A stretch of DNA of 64,000 bases. It comes from Bacteroidetes bacterium GWF2_43_63. Its GTDB lineage: Bacteria; Bacteroidota; Bacteroidia; Bacteroidales; DTU049. Position numbers and translations under genes: made by a program. Positions 48,719-57,340 of this stretch are shown one piece after another; position 1 is the stretch's first letter; every line of letters begins with the position of its first letter. Where the stretch lies: positions 62,001 through 126,000 of the forward strand of contig MEOQ01000012.1 in the NCBI GenBank assembly GCA_001769275.1. Reading direction: 5' to 3'. The notes under the pieces are model-generated. The model was not told where the DNA came from, did not search any database, and saw only the letters and a list, made by a program, of their open reading frames with translations.

Positions 48719-49093
48719 ATGCGACGAATGCGGAATTTAATATGGCCTGTTTTGTTTTCGGTTACAACAATTTCTGTTTTATGTTTTGTTGTGAAGCCGG
48801 AAATTCTTACCGGAACAAATATAACTACCAAAGAAATAGCTGGTAAAGGTTTGTACCCTGCCACTACATATGCAAGCGCCAAAATGGTGACCACTGGCTC
48901 GTTCATGCATCCGGTTGCGTTCAAAGCATTATCCCATAGATCATTAGAAATATCATCGGATTTGAAAATTGCATTACGCTTTTACGTGAGTGATAAAAAA
49001 TTAATGGGGAAACATTTTGAAAAAAAACATTGCCATCAGTCTGTGAAATCCAGCGCAGGATTTTTTCAAGGGGCCTATGAACAGGCGCTTTAA
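48719..49093 (+). CDS. Hypothetical small protein with N-terminal membrane segment, 124 aa
   Basis: The frame starts MRRMRNLIWPVLFSVTTISVLCF, a basic N-terminus and hydrophobic segment typical of a signal anchor, followed by about 100 polar residues ending in a HFEKKHCHQSVKSS stretch. No similarity is recognised. A TAnnTTTG -7 element lies 30 bases upstream. The codon pattern is not decisive and no homologue is known to me, so the gene could be spurious. It overlaps no other supported gene. Confidence 0.35.
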   Translation: MRRMRNLIWPVLFSVTTISVLCFVVKPEILTGTNITTKEIAGKGLYPATTYASAKMVTTGSFMHPVAFKALSHRSLEISSDLKIALRFYVSDKKLMGKHFEKKHCHQSVKSSAGFFQGAYEQAL

Positions 49094-49190
49094 GCTGAAA
49101 ATCATTTAGCAATCAACAAAAAAGCAAAACCGTTATTCTATTCACTCCATAGTGTGATAAACTACCGGAGAGCATCGTAGAACATGGAAT

Positions 49191-49292
49191 TCCGCCAGAG
49201 GGCGGACCAGCTGTCGGTTTTGCTGCAAACATAACGATTCCATATCCTCTGCCTCCTTCGTCGCCATCGGACGATGGAATATTATGTTTGCA
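49191..49292. repeat. Inverted repeats upstream of the membrane sensor-like gene
   Basis: A hairpin TCCGCC/GGCGGA (49191-49206, loop AGAG) is followed by a longer inverted repeat. Left arm TGCAAACATAACGATTCCAT (49224-49243) pairs with ATGGAATATTATGTTTGCA (49274-49292) except at the central bases, with a 30-base loop. The stem is about 18 bp. No T run follows, so it is not an ordinary terminator. Confidence 0.5.
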
Positions 49293-49381
49293 GAAGCTGT
49301 CGTTTTGAGACATCCACACGGACTATTCAAAAATTTGACAGAGAAATTCTTTGTAATATCTTTGCTGCCGTAAATAAACCG

Positions 49382-50155
49382 ATGAGCATAATCGATTATA
49401 TATTCAGTCTGATTCCGGTTGCTGAAAGTATTTTCTCTGCAGTGTTATTTTTGTGGTTGTACCGTAGCAGCAAAGAGAAACAGCACGTTCAGCTGAGTAT
49501 ATTTTTTGTTTTTCTTTCTTCATTCTATCTGATGTCGATGCTTTTCAACAGCGGGCTCCATCAGATTATCCCGGTTTTGTATGTTCTTTCATTACCAGTT
49601 ACTCTTTCGATACTGCCCTCCTTTTATATTTATCTGACTTCGATAACCGGGCGTTCAAAAAATCATTCAGTTCATAAGCTCGTTCATTACGCGCCAGCCG
49701 TAATTTTTTTCTGGATGTTAATGATGTTTTGGTTTGAACCAGCTTCAGTACAATATGATTATACAACAGGAAATCTGCATGACTTGTCCGATTTACCACT
49801 ACTGAATTTTATCCGTTTAGTTTATCGGATTGGTGTTTATACAGTTATTCATGCCCAGTTCGTTGTGTATTTCATATTGTTACTATTCGAGTTGCGAAGG
49901 TGCAGACGCCAGATTGAAAACCGTTATTCGCTCAACGAACAAATGAATCTTTCAGGAATAACCTATTTTGTTCTGTTTTTCATTTTACTCTATATTCTGA
50001 TTACATTTTCACACTTTCTCGGAGTATCAATTTATCCAGTGTCCCGCGTCATTTTCAATACCATGTCTTCAGGGATTATAATATTCCTTTTAATCAGAGG
50101 ATTGAGATTCCGGGAAATGGTAAATACTGAGGATACGGAAACGGACAAAGTTTAA
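49382..50155 (+). CDS. Membrane sensor-like protein resembling the N-terminal half of AraC-type regulators
   Basis: I chose ATG 49382 (257 aa) because an inverted repeat occupies the region around the upstream ATG at 49274 and the sequence becomes membrane-like only from MSIIDYIFSLIPVAE. About seven hydrophobic segments follow, with a loop YIYLTSITGRSKNHSVHKLVHYAPA near residue 85 and the pattern LPSFYIYL. This is the layout of the seven-helix N-terminal domains of Bacteroidota AraC-family membrane regulators. The C-terminal helix-turn-helix is missing: the protein ends 17 residues after the last helix. It converges on aroK with a four-base overlap. Confidence 0.6.
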   Translation: MSIIDYIFSLIPVAESIFSAVLFLWLYRSSKEKQHVQLSIFFVFLSSFYLMSMLFNSGLHQIIPVLYVLSLPVTLSILPSFYIYLTSITGRSKNHSVHKLVHYAPAVIFFWMLMMFWFEPASVQYDYTTGNLHDLSDLPLLNFIRLVYRIGVYTVIHAQFVVYFILLLFELRRCRRQIENRYSLNEQMNLSGITYFVLFFILLYILITFSHFLGVSIYPVSRVIFNTMSSGIIIFLLIRGLRFREMVNTEDTETDKV

Positions 50156-50649
50156 AACTTGCTGATTTCTGCAATGACAGCAGGCATATCGACATCTATT
50201 ACTTCGATTTTTGCTTTGGAATAAAATGGTAACCGACCTGAATAATGTTGCTCTAGCGCATCCCGGTCAATATTCCCGTCAAACATTGCTACCAATGGCC
50301 GGTCGCCTTTTCTGTTTCTGAGTCGGTGAAGAATTCTGCCAAAAGGAGTATTGAGCCAGATCGTTACTCCTTCTTTGTTTAGACGATCCATATTGTCGAA
50401 AAAGCATGGAGTGCCACCCCCGGTAGCCATAACAAAATCGTCCTGCTCCAGACAATGCAACAAGCACAGCAACTCTGTCTGCCTGAATTTATCTTCGCCA
50501 AACTCACGAATCCAATCACCGGAAGTGCGTTGGGTCCGATCGAAAATCACCTGATCAAGATCTATAAATGGCTTCCCAAGCGCACTTGCAAGTCGCCTGC
50601 CGAATTTCGATTTCCCCGAAGCCATATAACCGATGATGAATATCTTCAT
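50152..50649 (-). CDS. aroK: Shikimate kinase
   Basis: I chose ATG 50649 (165 aa) because MKIFIIGYMASGKSKFG starts the usual fold and the promoter sits just upstream; six more codons are open. Walker A GYMASGKS (7-14), the shikimate-binding FIDLDQVIFDR near 28-38, ATGGGTPCF near 75 and the lid GDRPL near 115 are all present. The enzyme phosphorylates shikimate in aromatic amino acid synthesis. Minus-strand TTG (50683-50681), a 19-base spacer and TACTTTTG (50661-50654) form a perfect consensus promoter, with the -7 box ending five bases from the ATG, so the mRNA is probably leaderless. Confidence 0.92.
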   Translation of the reverse strand: MKIFIIGYMASGKSKFGRRLASALGKPFIDLDQVIFDRTQRTSGDWIREFGEDKFRQTELLCLLHCLEQDDFVMATGGGTPCFFDNMDRLNKEGVTIWLNTPFGRILHRLRNRKGDRPLVAMFDGNIDRDALEQHYSGRLPFYSKAKIEVIDVDMPAVIAEISKF

Positions 50650-50653
50650 GTTG

Positions 50654-50683
50654 CAAAAGTAATACATATGTGCCTGAACTCAA
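50654..50683 (-). promoter_or_regulatory. Consensus promoter of aroK, likely leaderless
   Basis: TTG (50683-50681) - 19 bases - TACTTTTG (50661-50654) reads on the minus strand and ends five bases before ATG 50649. In Bacteroidota the start site usually lies about seven bases after the -7 box, so transcription would begin at or near the A of the start codon. Confidence 0.7.
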
Positions 50684-50782
50684 AAATCATGTTTGAATAC
50701 AATGGCTGTTATGTGTTTTTGAATTGTCTGCTCTCTTATTTATTATGGGGCTCTTGTTACGACATTCCACCGTTCCGGCCGG

Positions 50783-52129
50783 TTAAAAATCCCTCGAAGT
50801 GTTCAAATCCCTTCGAAGGATAGTATTTGGCCGGGATAATTGAATGGTGACAAAGCAAACGCCGAATAATACGTACATCGGGAAGAAATAAATAGCTGAG
50901 CTCATGCTTATCATACCAATGGTCATTCCGATAAGTGAAAGACTGGAGGCTTTTGAAAAATACCTGATTCCGGGAGAATCAGTGCTTCTAAATATCAGAT
51001 ACAGACGCCGGGTAAGGAGAAAGTACCAAACGCACCATAAAATAAAAAACAATACACCGGCCTCAACCAGAATTTCTACCCAGAAATTGTGCATGCTGTA
51101 GACGTTGTGGGTGTTGTTGTTTTTCATCTGAACAACCTTTGAATTACCAGCTCCAACGCCAAGTCCATAGCTTTCTTGCAGCGCTTCGATTCCGTTGGAG
51201 ACGAGATTCTGCCGGATGGCAATCGATGACGTATCGTTCACCTGCTCGTGGTCGGTGAACAAATATTTACCCAGTGCATCGGTGGTGGTTGATACTTCGG
51301 TATATTTCACCGTATAATGTTTCTGAATTGACGGCAGGCTCAGTACAAATGCAATAGAGACAACAGCGACTCCACTCAAAACCCATAAAACATGCCTGCG
51401 CTTTAGATACAAAAACACAAATACAACAGCCATCAATGCCAGCCCAATCAAGGCACCACGTGAGCCGGTGAGAAAAATTATCATCACCGCAGCAATTGAT
51501 CCCGCTATGCAAATAAATATCCGTCGATAAAACATGAAAAATGGCAGCACCACAAGCATGGCGGCCGAGAGATCGTTCGGGTTCCAGCGAAACCCTGTCG
51601 GTGTATGAGAAATAGCATTAATAATATCGGGTGACAGATTTATATTGTACCCTACTTCGCGCCTGAAAAACACAACCCATTCCGAATAGGGCGAGATGGG
51701 CCATTGAATGCCGGTAAAACCTTCGAAGAGTGCCAGCAACATCTCGCAAAGAAAAATAACGCCAACAATCTGTAATATTTTATTCAGGTCTGCTACACTT
51801 TTTACAGCATAGCTGAAAGCCATAATTATGATTATTCCATTGGCAATGTAGAACAGATAATACAGCGCCATTTCTCTGTTGGCGCACCAGACGAGGGTGA
51901 CCGTATACCAGACCAACATCACCACGAAAATATTTCCGAAGTCCACACGCGTGTGTTTCTTCATCAAGTCTTTCCGCAAAAAAAATGAGGAGGATGCAAA
52001 ATCAAAAATTAAAACAACTGAAAATAAAAGTGCGGCAATATGAAACAGATACAGCGGCCCATAGCTAATGCCGAGGCCTATAACAGCTGTGAAAATGACC
52101 CACGCAGCAATTTTCTGTTTACTGTTCAT
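50783..52129 (-). CDS. O-antigen ligase/polymerase (Wzy)-like membrane protein
   Basis: This 448-aa protein has about ten membrane helices. It shows the O-antigen ligase pattern FRWNPNDLSAAMLVVLPFF followed by MIIFLTGSRGALIGLALMA (the SRGA motif), then a long periplasmic loop with YGLGVGAGNSKVV and HNFWVEILVEAG, typical of the Wzy/WaaL superfamily. It would polymerise or attach surface polysaccharide repeat units in the periplasm. A second such protein is encoded at 59987. Its final codons are made by an inverted repeat (50789-50821), which may have been inserted into the end of the gene. It overlaps the upstream GT4 gene by 11 bases. Confidence 0.85.
   Translation of the reverse strand: MNSKQKIAAWVIFTAVIGLGISYGPLYLFHIAALLFSVVLIFDFASSSFFLRKDLMKKHTRVDFGNIFVVMLVWYTVTLVWCANREMALYYLFYIANGIIIIMAFSYAVKSVADLNKILQIVGVIFLCEMLLALFEGFTGIQWPISPYSEWVVFFRREVGYNINLSPDIINAISHTPTGFRWNPNDLSAAMLVVLPFFMFYRRIFICIAGSIAAVMIIFLTGSRGALIGLALMAVVFVFLYLKRRHVLWVLSGVAVVSIAFVLSLPSIQKHYTVKYTEVSTTTDALGKYLFTDHEQVNDTSSIAIRQNLVSNGIEALQESYGLGVGAGNSKVVQMKNNNTHNVYSMHNFWVEILVEAGVLFFILWCVWYFLLTRRLYLIFRSTDSPGIRYFSKASSLSLIGMTIGMISMSSAIYFFPMYVLFGVCFVTIQLSRPNTILRRDLNTSRDF
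50789..50821. repeat. Inverted repeat inside the 3' end of the Wzy-like gene
   Basis: ATCCCTCGAAG (50789-50799) and CTTCGAAGGAT (50811-50821) pair in 10 of 11 positions (plus one G-T) around an 11-base loop. The CCCTTCGA core matches the hairpins at 45620 and 24780. It supplies the last codons of the reading frame (translated RRDLNTSRDF) and may act as its terminator. Confidence 0.55.
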
Positions 52130-53399
52130 TTGTTACAAATAATTTTTCCACGGCATCGAGTTCTGCAGCGAAGCGCTGCTCCCATGACCAAAGTTTTTCG
52201 TGTTCTGTTGCTGCAATCTCGCTCAGGATATGCTTTCGGATATCCGCATCATTACAAACACGCAGCATATCCTTCGCCATGTTTTCGATCAGGTGGTTAT
52301 CAACGTTGTAAATAAAACCGTTTCGGCCGTGTTCAATCCATTCTTTGGTAGTGCCGTTGTTGAGTGTGAAAATAATTTTATTAGCGCGGATTGCCTCCAA
52401 AAGCGGGTTTCCGACATTCGAAAGATCATAGGTCGAAATAAAAACATCGGCCAGATTGAGATATTTGTTCACTTCAGAATTCGGAACACCACCTGTAAAC
52501 ACAATAAACTTTTCCATGCCGCTGGTCAGGACTTCCTGCTGATATTGCTTCAGTAAAGCGCCCTCTCCTACTCCAATGTACAGAATATCCATGTAACCGA
52601 GTTCTTTGACAAGATAAGAAATTACATCAATAATCCGATCGACTCTTTTCCATTGTTCCATGCGGCTTACCGACAGTACAACCCTTTTGCTGCCATCGGG
52701 ATTGTACTTGTTTTTCAGGTCGGCAAAATGCTCTGCAGACAACTTCTGCTCATCGACTCCGTTGATCCAGAATTTAAGATTGTGAAGCGCTCTGCTGCGA
52801 AGTTTCTTCATTGCAAAATCGCCTTCAGTGCCGTCGTTGGTCATAATGCACAGATCGGCTCTGCTTTTTAGCGCAATCACATCATCGATATTCAGTAATC
52901 GCTTCAACCAGTTTTTTTCACGAATGTACTTCGCCATCCATGTGCCCTGAAAGCGCGAAATGACTTTAATATTTCCAAGCCGTCCCCAGAAACCCAGCCA
53001 GGCCACAGCACACACACCATGGACTTCGTAGCCATAAATAACATCGAATTTCGCATTCGCATTTTTCATGTATTTACGCGCTCTGCGGGCGAGTCTGAAA
53101 ATAGTTAGCCAGCCCGCCAGTTGCGAAAACAGCGTCTGTAAAAAATGCCAGCGGATATTATTCCGGAACCACGATAGTGGCATCGGAAAACGAATCACTT
53201 CGATTCCTTCCGGATTTATTTCCTTCTCATAATAGTAATTTCCGGCTTTGCTGTAATCGCGGGCGACAATGTAAACCACATTCCAACCAGCAGCAGCAAA
53301 GGCTTCCGGTGTTTTGCGGATTACCTGAATCGATTTATCTTTGAAATCATTCGCAGATAAAAACAGTACCGAGCGATTGTTCTGAATAGCACTTTTCAT
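52119..53399 (-). CDS. Glycosyltransferase family 4 protein
   Basis: This 426-aa GT-B enzyme has an N-domain starting SVLFLSANDFKDKSIQVIRKTPEAFAAAGW, a hydrophobic interface near KYMKNANAKFDVIYGYEVHG, and the C-domain donor-site features VVLSVSRMEQWKRVDRII near residue 240 and VFISTYDLSNVGNPLLEAIRANKIIFT near 340 (the E-x7-E-like segment). GT4 enzymes transfer sugars from nucleotide donors to lipid-linked acceptors on the cytoplasmic face. It starts with a four-base overlap of the large membrane protein gene upstream and overlaps the Wzy-like gene by 11 bases, so it belongs to the polysaccharide operon. Confidence 0.85.
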   Translation of the reverse strand: MKSAIQNNRSVLFLSANDFKDKSIQVIRKTPEAFAAAGWNVVYIVARDYSKAGNYYYEKEINPEGIEVIRFPMPLSWFRNNIRWHFLQTLFSQLAGWLTIFRLARRARKYMKNANAKFDVIYGYEVHGVCAVAWLGFWGRLGNIKVISRFQGTWMAKYIREKNWLKRLLNIDDVIALKSRADLCIMTNDGTEGDFAMKKLRSRALHNLKFWINGVDEQKLSAEHFADLKNKYNPDGSKRVVLSVSRMEQWKRVDRIIDVISYLVKELGYMDILYIGVGEGALLKQYQQEVLTSGMEKFIVFTGGVPNSEVNKYLNLADVFISTYDLSNVGNPLLEAIRANKIIFTLNNGTTKEWIEHGRNGFIYNVDNHLIENMAKDMLRVCNDADIRKHILSEIAATEHEKLWSWEQRFAAELDAVEKLFVTNEQ

Positions 53400-55267
53400 G
53401 ACCGGGGCTGATTAGTTAGAACTCGGTAAACCTTAATTTCATTCTTATTAAACACTTCGCTGAATCTGTCTGAATAATTTTCAAATCTAAATACGGGCTC
53501 GCTCACGCTGCTATTCACAACAACAAAATCAACGTCATGTTTACCAATGATGGCTGATGCCTCTCCGGCGGAGATGCTGTCGTTGAGCAAACGGTCCACA
53601 TCGCGCTTGCAGTCCTCCATGTCAACAAGATCGACGGCTCCGTTGAACTGAATCACCAATGAATGTATCTTGTGAAACTCAGCAATATCGGTGCTTGTAA
53701 GCGGATCGGACAACACCACGCTGTTCTCCTGAATAATATTTTTTAATTCAAAAACCAGTGGCAACTCATGTTGTGAAGTCCCTGCCGAAACTTTCAGCAA
53801 CACGCTGCCAGTGAAAATCAAAACCAGCAAAACCGCAGCCAGCCTCTGTTTCCATGCTGTAAAAAGTTGCGGATATTTATTTAAAAGGTACTTATAAATC
53901 ATTGACAAGACAAGTCCGCCCATTAAAAAATACATAGGCATGCGTAGCATACGGATAATGGCTACATATGAAATCAAATCGCTGAGCCATGGCACAACAA
54001 AAGGGTTGAAGACAATGAGAAAAGCTGCAAGAAAACCTGAAGCAACAAAATTGATCATCAACCTGTTGGCGTCAGCTTTGCGGCTCCTGAAAAGCAAATA
54101 AAAAGTTGCAGCCAGAGCCAGCAACATTCCAAATTTGTAATATGATTTCACGGAAAAGGCAAACAGGTTTTCGCTCAGATAGAAAAACTTGTAATGATTA
54201 TGCCATATCTGCGACGATGATTCATGAATGTAATTGAAATTTGGAATAAGCTTCAACCAAAGCAATGGAGCCGATACCAGAATGGTTAGCCCAATTACAG
54301 TCAGAATTTTTTTATTGTCTTGCTGCGAAAACCCTCTTGATAAAACATTAATAAATAAAACCCCCGTAGCAATTATCACGAAAAACAGAAACCCATTCTG
54401 ATGAACCAAAAGCATCGCTGCAACTGAAAGTGCTGCTCCCGCAACATTAAGCAATTTCCGGGTGTTCATGTAAGTAAAAAGCATGGAGAACGCAACGGGC
54501 AGCATCAGCCACAAATAGACTCTGTTTGGGTAAACCATGGTGTCGAAAACGGAACCGTACTGAATCTGCCAATAATACAACGAGAGGAAGAAAAAAGAAA
54601 TCAGTGAAAATATTTTTACAGACCTGCTTGCAGACAATGAATGCAAGAGACTGTAAAGAACAAAAGGAATCAGGAAAGATAAAACAGGCGACAAATAATG
54701 CCATACAATGGAGAGTTCGAGCCCCGAAAACCGCGAAATCATTACAAGCAGAACATAGTATGTATCGTATGCATGATCAGGTATGATCGGATTTCCCGGG
54801 AGACTGTAATAAGCATTGCAAACCACTCCTTCCGACATCATGTTCCTGATTACCTGCAGATGGATGGCGGCATCGCCCCGTGGGAACCAGCCCGAATAAA
54901 GCGAAACGAAAAATCCACCAACAGCTGCAATCAGAACAACAATTACTTCTGGCGAAATCAGGGACATCAATGAACCAATCCGCTTTGTATTTCGCTTTCT
55001 CCAACTGAAAAAAGCAATCAATAAAACCAACGGAGTTACAATGAAATAAATGAGATGAATCACCTCAAAGCTGAAACCAAATTGGTAGCCGGCAAATGCA
55101 ATGATTGAAAATAATACGAATCCGGCAGTGAAAGAATTACCGGCCTTTGCCGTTAGTGGTAAATCTCTGGAAAACAACAATTGCATGGCCATTCCCGGCA
55201 ACAATATATACCACAGAAGCAATGCTGAAATGCTCATTATCCAGCCAATTTCAAACTGCATAATCAT
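53396..55267 (-). CDS. Large integral membrane protein of the polysaccharide locus, 623 aa
   Basis: About 14 hydrophobic segments cover residues 10-480, and a soluble domain follows at the C-terminus. An early loop FPRGDAAIHLQVIRNMMSEG near 128-147 and GNPIIPDHAYDTYYVLLVMISR near 158-178 resemble the aspartate-bearing first loops of GT-C enzymes and DUF6541-like proteins. It could transfer a sugar from a polyprenyl-phosphate carrier, or act as a polymerase. The start is either ATG 55267 or 55261. Its stop overlaps the GT4 gene by four bases. Assignment rests on topology and context. Confidence 0.55.
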   Translation of the reverse strand: MIMQFEIGWIMSISALLLWYILLPGMAMQLLFSRDLPLTAKAGNSFTAGFVLFSIIAFAGYQFGFSFEVIHLIYFIVTPLVLLIAFFSWRKRNTKRIGSLMSLISPEVIVVLIAAVGGFFVSLYSGWFPRGDAAIHLQVIRNMMSEGVVCNAYYSLPGNPIIPDHAYDTYYVLLVMISRFSGLELSIVWHYLSPVLSFLIPFVLYSLLHSLSASRSVKIFSLISFFFLSLYYWQIQYGSVFDTMVYPNRVYLWLMLPVAFSMLFTYMNTRKLLNVAGAALSVAAMLLVHQNGFLFFVIIATGVLFINVLSRGFSQQDNKKILTVIGLTILVSAPLLWLKLIPNFNYIHESSSQIWHNHYKFFYLSENLFAFSVKSYYKFGMLLALAATFYLLFRSRKADANRLMINFVASGFLAAFLIVFNPFVVPWLSDLISYVAIIRMLRMPMYFLMGGLVLSMIYKYLLNKYPQLFTAWKQRLAAVLLVLIFTGSVLLKVSAGTSQHELPLVFELKNIIQENSVVLSDPLTSTDIAEFHKIHSLVIQFNGAVDLVDMEDCKRDVDRLLNDSISAGEASAIIGKHDVDFVVVNSSVSEPVFRFENYSDRFSEVFNKNEIKVYRVLTNQPRS

Positions 55268-55341
55268 ATCAGACTGCGTTTACAATATACAAACAGGAAA
55301 TGTGTCATACGGAAAAATTACGCCGTTTATAATTGTTGAAT

Positions 55342-55896
55342 TCAAGGTAAAGGCTCGTTTTGACGAATCACACGCGCCGGATTTCCAGCAATGATCACAT
55401 TGTCAGGAAATGATTTAGTTACAACGCTGCCCGCACCAACCACCACGTTATTGCCAACAGCAACACCCGGCAGAATAATAACTCCAGCTCCAAGCCACAC
55501 ATTGTCGCCAATTACAATCGGATCTGCTTTTTCGATGATGCTCTTGTCAGCAAATCCATGATTTGAACTTATCAGTTTCACCCCCGGTGCAAACAGAAAA
55601 TTTTTCCCGATTACAATACCATTCAGGGCCTGAAAATAGCAATCACCACTCAACGCGAAACTGCCAATGGTTGTAGGATCAAATGACATTTTGATATTCT
55701 TCATACCAATGATGCGAGAAGTGAAATGCAGCGGGAATCGCACTCCCCGGTTGATGCCGTAAATTCTGCGATACTTCCAGCTGATCCACAACATCCCCAA
55801 AGGCACACGCCCAAAAAGTTTCCAACGCTTGTGGTAGTCCCTGATGCAGGGAATAAAACAAAACATATTCAAGAATCCTTTTAAGAAGCTTTTCAT
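55342..55896 (-). CDS. Left-handed beta-helix acetyltransferase
   Basis: I chose ATG 55896 (184 aa) because it overlaps the flippase stop in an ATGA, typical of coupled translation; an ATG at 55920 is also open. Hexapeptide repeats run from about residue 75 to 170, with HFTSRIIGMKNI, IGDNVWLGAGVIILPGVAVG and VVVGAGSVVTKSFP. The catalytic histidine is probably in SSNHGF near 125. The start has a membrane-associated hydrophobic segment. It is likely an O-acetyltransferase of the WcaF/maltose-acetyltransferase type decorating the polysaccharide repeat. Confidence 0.85.
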   Translation of the reverse strand: MKSFLKGFLNMFCFIPCIRDYHKRWKLFGRVPLGMLWISWKYRRIYGINRGVRFPLHFTSRIIGMKNIKMSFDPTTIGSFALSGDCYFQALNGIVIGKNFLFAPGVKLISSNHGFADKSIIEKADPIVIGDNVWLGAGVIILPGVAVGNNVVVGAGSVVTKSFPDNVIIAGNPARVIRQNEPLP

Positions 55897-57161
55897 TTCA
55901 TATTTTTCAAATATATCCAAAGATACAAGCCCAGCAAAGCATAGATAACGGTTCCGGTGATACTCATCAGGTACAAAGATAAATAATAATCATTGCGCAG
56001 ACCGCCAATAACCAGCGCTCCTACCTGAAGAACAAGCGCAACAGCATTGAACAGAACTTCGATATTTAATTTTTTGAATACAAGTAATAGCGAGCTCTGC
56101 GAAGAAACAACAAAACGAACAGCATAATAGAGCGTGAAAATAACCAGAATGTTTCCGGCTTCGGTCCATTCGTTTCCGAAAATGTATCCGAAAACATTAT
56201 CACCCCACAACATGACGATGATCACCGGTGCAACCAGCCCAAGAAACAGGCGTGTTGTGGTTTTCATATACAAAGGAAAAACGCGGCGGCCATTGTTTTT
56301 CATTTCAACAGCCTTCTGATAATAGACCTGTCCCAGCGAGCCGGCTACAAGCGACAGCGGAGAATTGAACAAGCGAATTATGAGCGAATAGAAACCAACA
56401 ATTACAACGTCAAAATAAAATCCAAGTAAAAAAATCGGAGCCTGTTCTTTCAGAATATTCAGAAAAATGCCGACACCACTTTTCACAGGATATTCTTTGT
56501 ATTCCTTCAGCACACTACCAATCTGCGACCATGTGACCAGGCGCCCCAGTCGTTTTAGTCTGATTCTGGAAAGATAATACAGGCTCAAAAGAATCTGTCC
56601 GAAAATTGAAGCAATGACCATTGCACCGGAAAAATACGACGCTGTGCCGAATCCGATGTTAAGCACTGCAGTGGATGAACTCTGCACAATTCTTCCAACC
56701 GAAAGAACCCCAAATCTTTTACTTCGGTTGTGCCAGTAATTGCATGCCTGAATAACGCCGTTGGTAAAAACCGCCAGAGGAACCAGCCAGAGCAAAGACT
56801 CCAGATCGGGCATATCGAGCATCACACTGATGTCGGACCTGAAAAACAGTGCTGGAAAAAGCAATAAAAGCGAAAGAAAAAAGGCAATCAGAATGCTGCC
56901 GGCAAACATATTGAAAGCCTTGCGGTCTCTCGCTGGCAGCAACAACGCTAGTTCATAGCGACCGTTGGCAATTACTGAAAAAATGCCTACAATGGCAAAA
57001 AAAGTTCCCCAGACTCCAAAATCCTCAGGGGTAAAAAGCCGGGTCAGAACAGGCATAATGAGCACCGGTATCACCAGGGCTATCGAAGAGCCGGAAAGCA
57101 GCACCATGACATTTTTCAGAAAGTCATGCCGGTTAATCTTATCCCTGAGTTTTTCGCCCAT
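55893..57161 (-). CDS. Wzx-like polysaccharide flippase (MATE/MVF fold)
   Basis: This 422-aa protein has about 12 membrane helices. It starts KNVMVLLSGSSIALVIPVLIMPVLTRLFTPEDFGVWG, the usual N-terminus of Wzx/RfbX flippases, followed by the LLLPARDRKAFN loop and STAVLNIGFG. It would flip lipid-linked repeat units across the inner membrane for polymerisation. It is the first gene of the minus half of the locus. Minus-strand TATTTTTG (57191-57184) and TACTTTTG (57204-57197) are possible -7 boxes upstream. Confidence 0.9.
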   Translation of the reverse strand: MGEKLRDKINRHDFLKNVMVLLSGSSIALVIPVLIMPVLTRLFTPEDFGVWGTFFAIVGIFSVIANGRYELALLLPARDRKAFNMFAGSILIAFFLSLLLLFPALFFRSDISVMLDMPDLESLLWLVPLAVFTNGVIQACNYWHNRSKRFGVLSVGRIVQSSSTAVLNIGFGTASYFSGAMVIASIFGQILLSLYYLSRIRLKRLGRLVTWSQIGSVLKEYKEYPVKSGVGIFLNILKEQAPIFLLGFYFDVVIVGFYSLIIRLFNSPLSLVAGSLGQVYYQKAVEMKNNGRRVFPLYMKTTTRLFLGLVAPVIIVMLWGDNVFGYIFGNEWTEAGNILVIFTLYYAVRFVVSSQSSLLLVFKKLNIEVLFNAVALVLQVGALVIGGLRNDYYLSLYLMSITGTVIYALLGLYLWIYLKNMK

Positions 57162-57183
57162 AATATTTCGTTCTTTTCGGCTG

Positions 57184-57204
57184 CAAAAATAAAAGGCAAA
57201 AGTA
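57184..57204 (-). promoter_or_regulatory. Two -7 elements upstream of the flippase gene
   Basis: TATTTTTG (57191-57184) and TACTTTTG (57204-57197) on the minus strand both match TAnnTTTG. The -33 positions lack TTG at the ideal spacing. Confidence 0.4.
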
Positions 57205-57290
57205 ACGATTTTTAGGGAGCGACACTCCGGAGCAAAACATGAACTAGGGTCAACGCATTAAACTTTACAAAAACAGCCGGAATCGTAGTT

Positions 57291-57332
57291 GCACAAAGTA
57301 ACTCGAAGTTCTACACAACGTCGCACAAAGTA
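57291..57332. repeat. Direct repeat of GCACAAAGTA
   Basis: GCACAAAGTA occurs at 57291-57300 and 57323-57332, 32 bases apart, just left of the nested inverted-repeat element, and might be a protein-binding site pair. Confidence 0.4.
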
Positions 57333-57340
57333 AAAAGTAA

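Noticed and set aside
49274-49381. Upstream 36-codon extension of the membrane sensor-like gene
   Set aside because: The stretch lies on an inverted repeat and has no hydrophobic or conserved character; ATG 49382 begins the membrane part directly.
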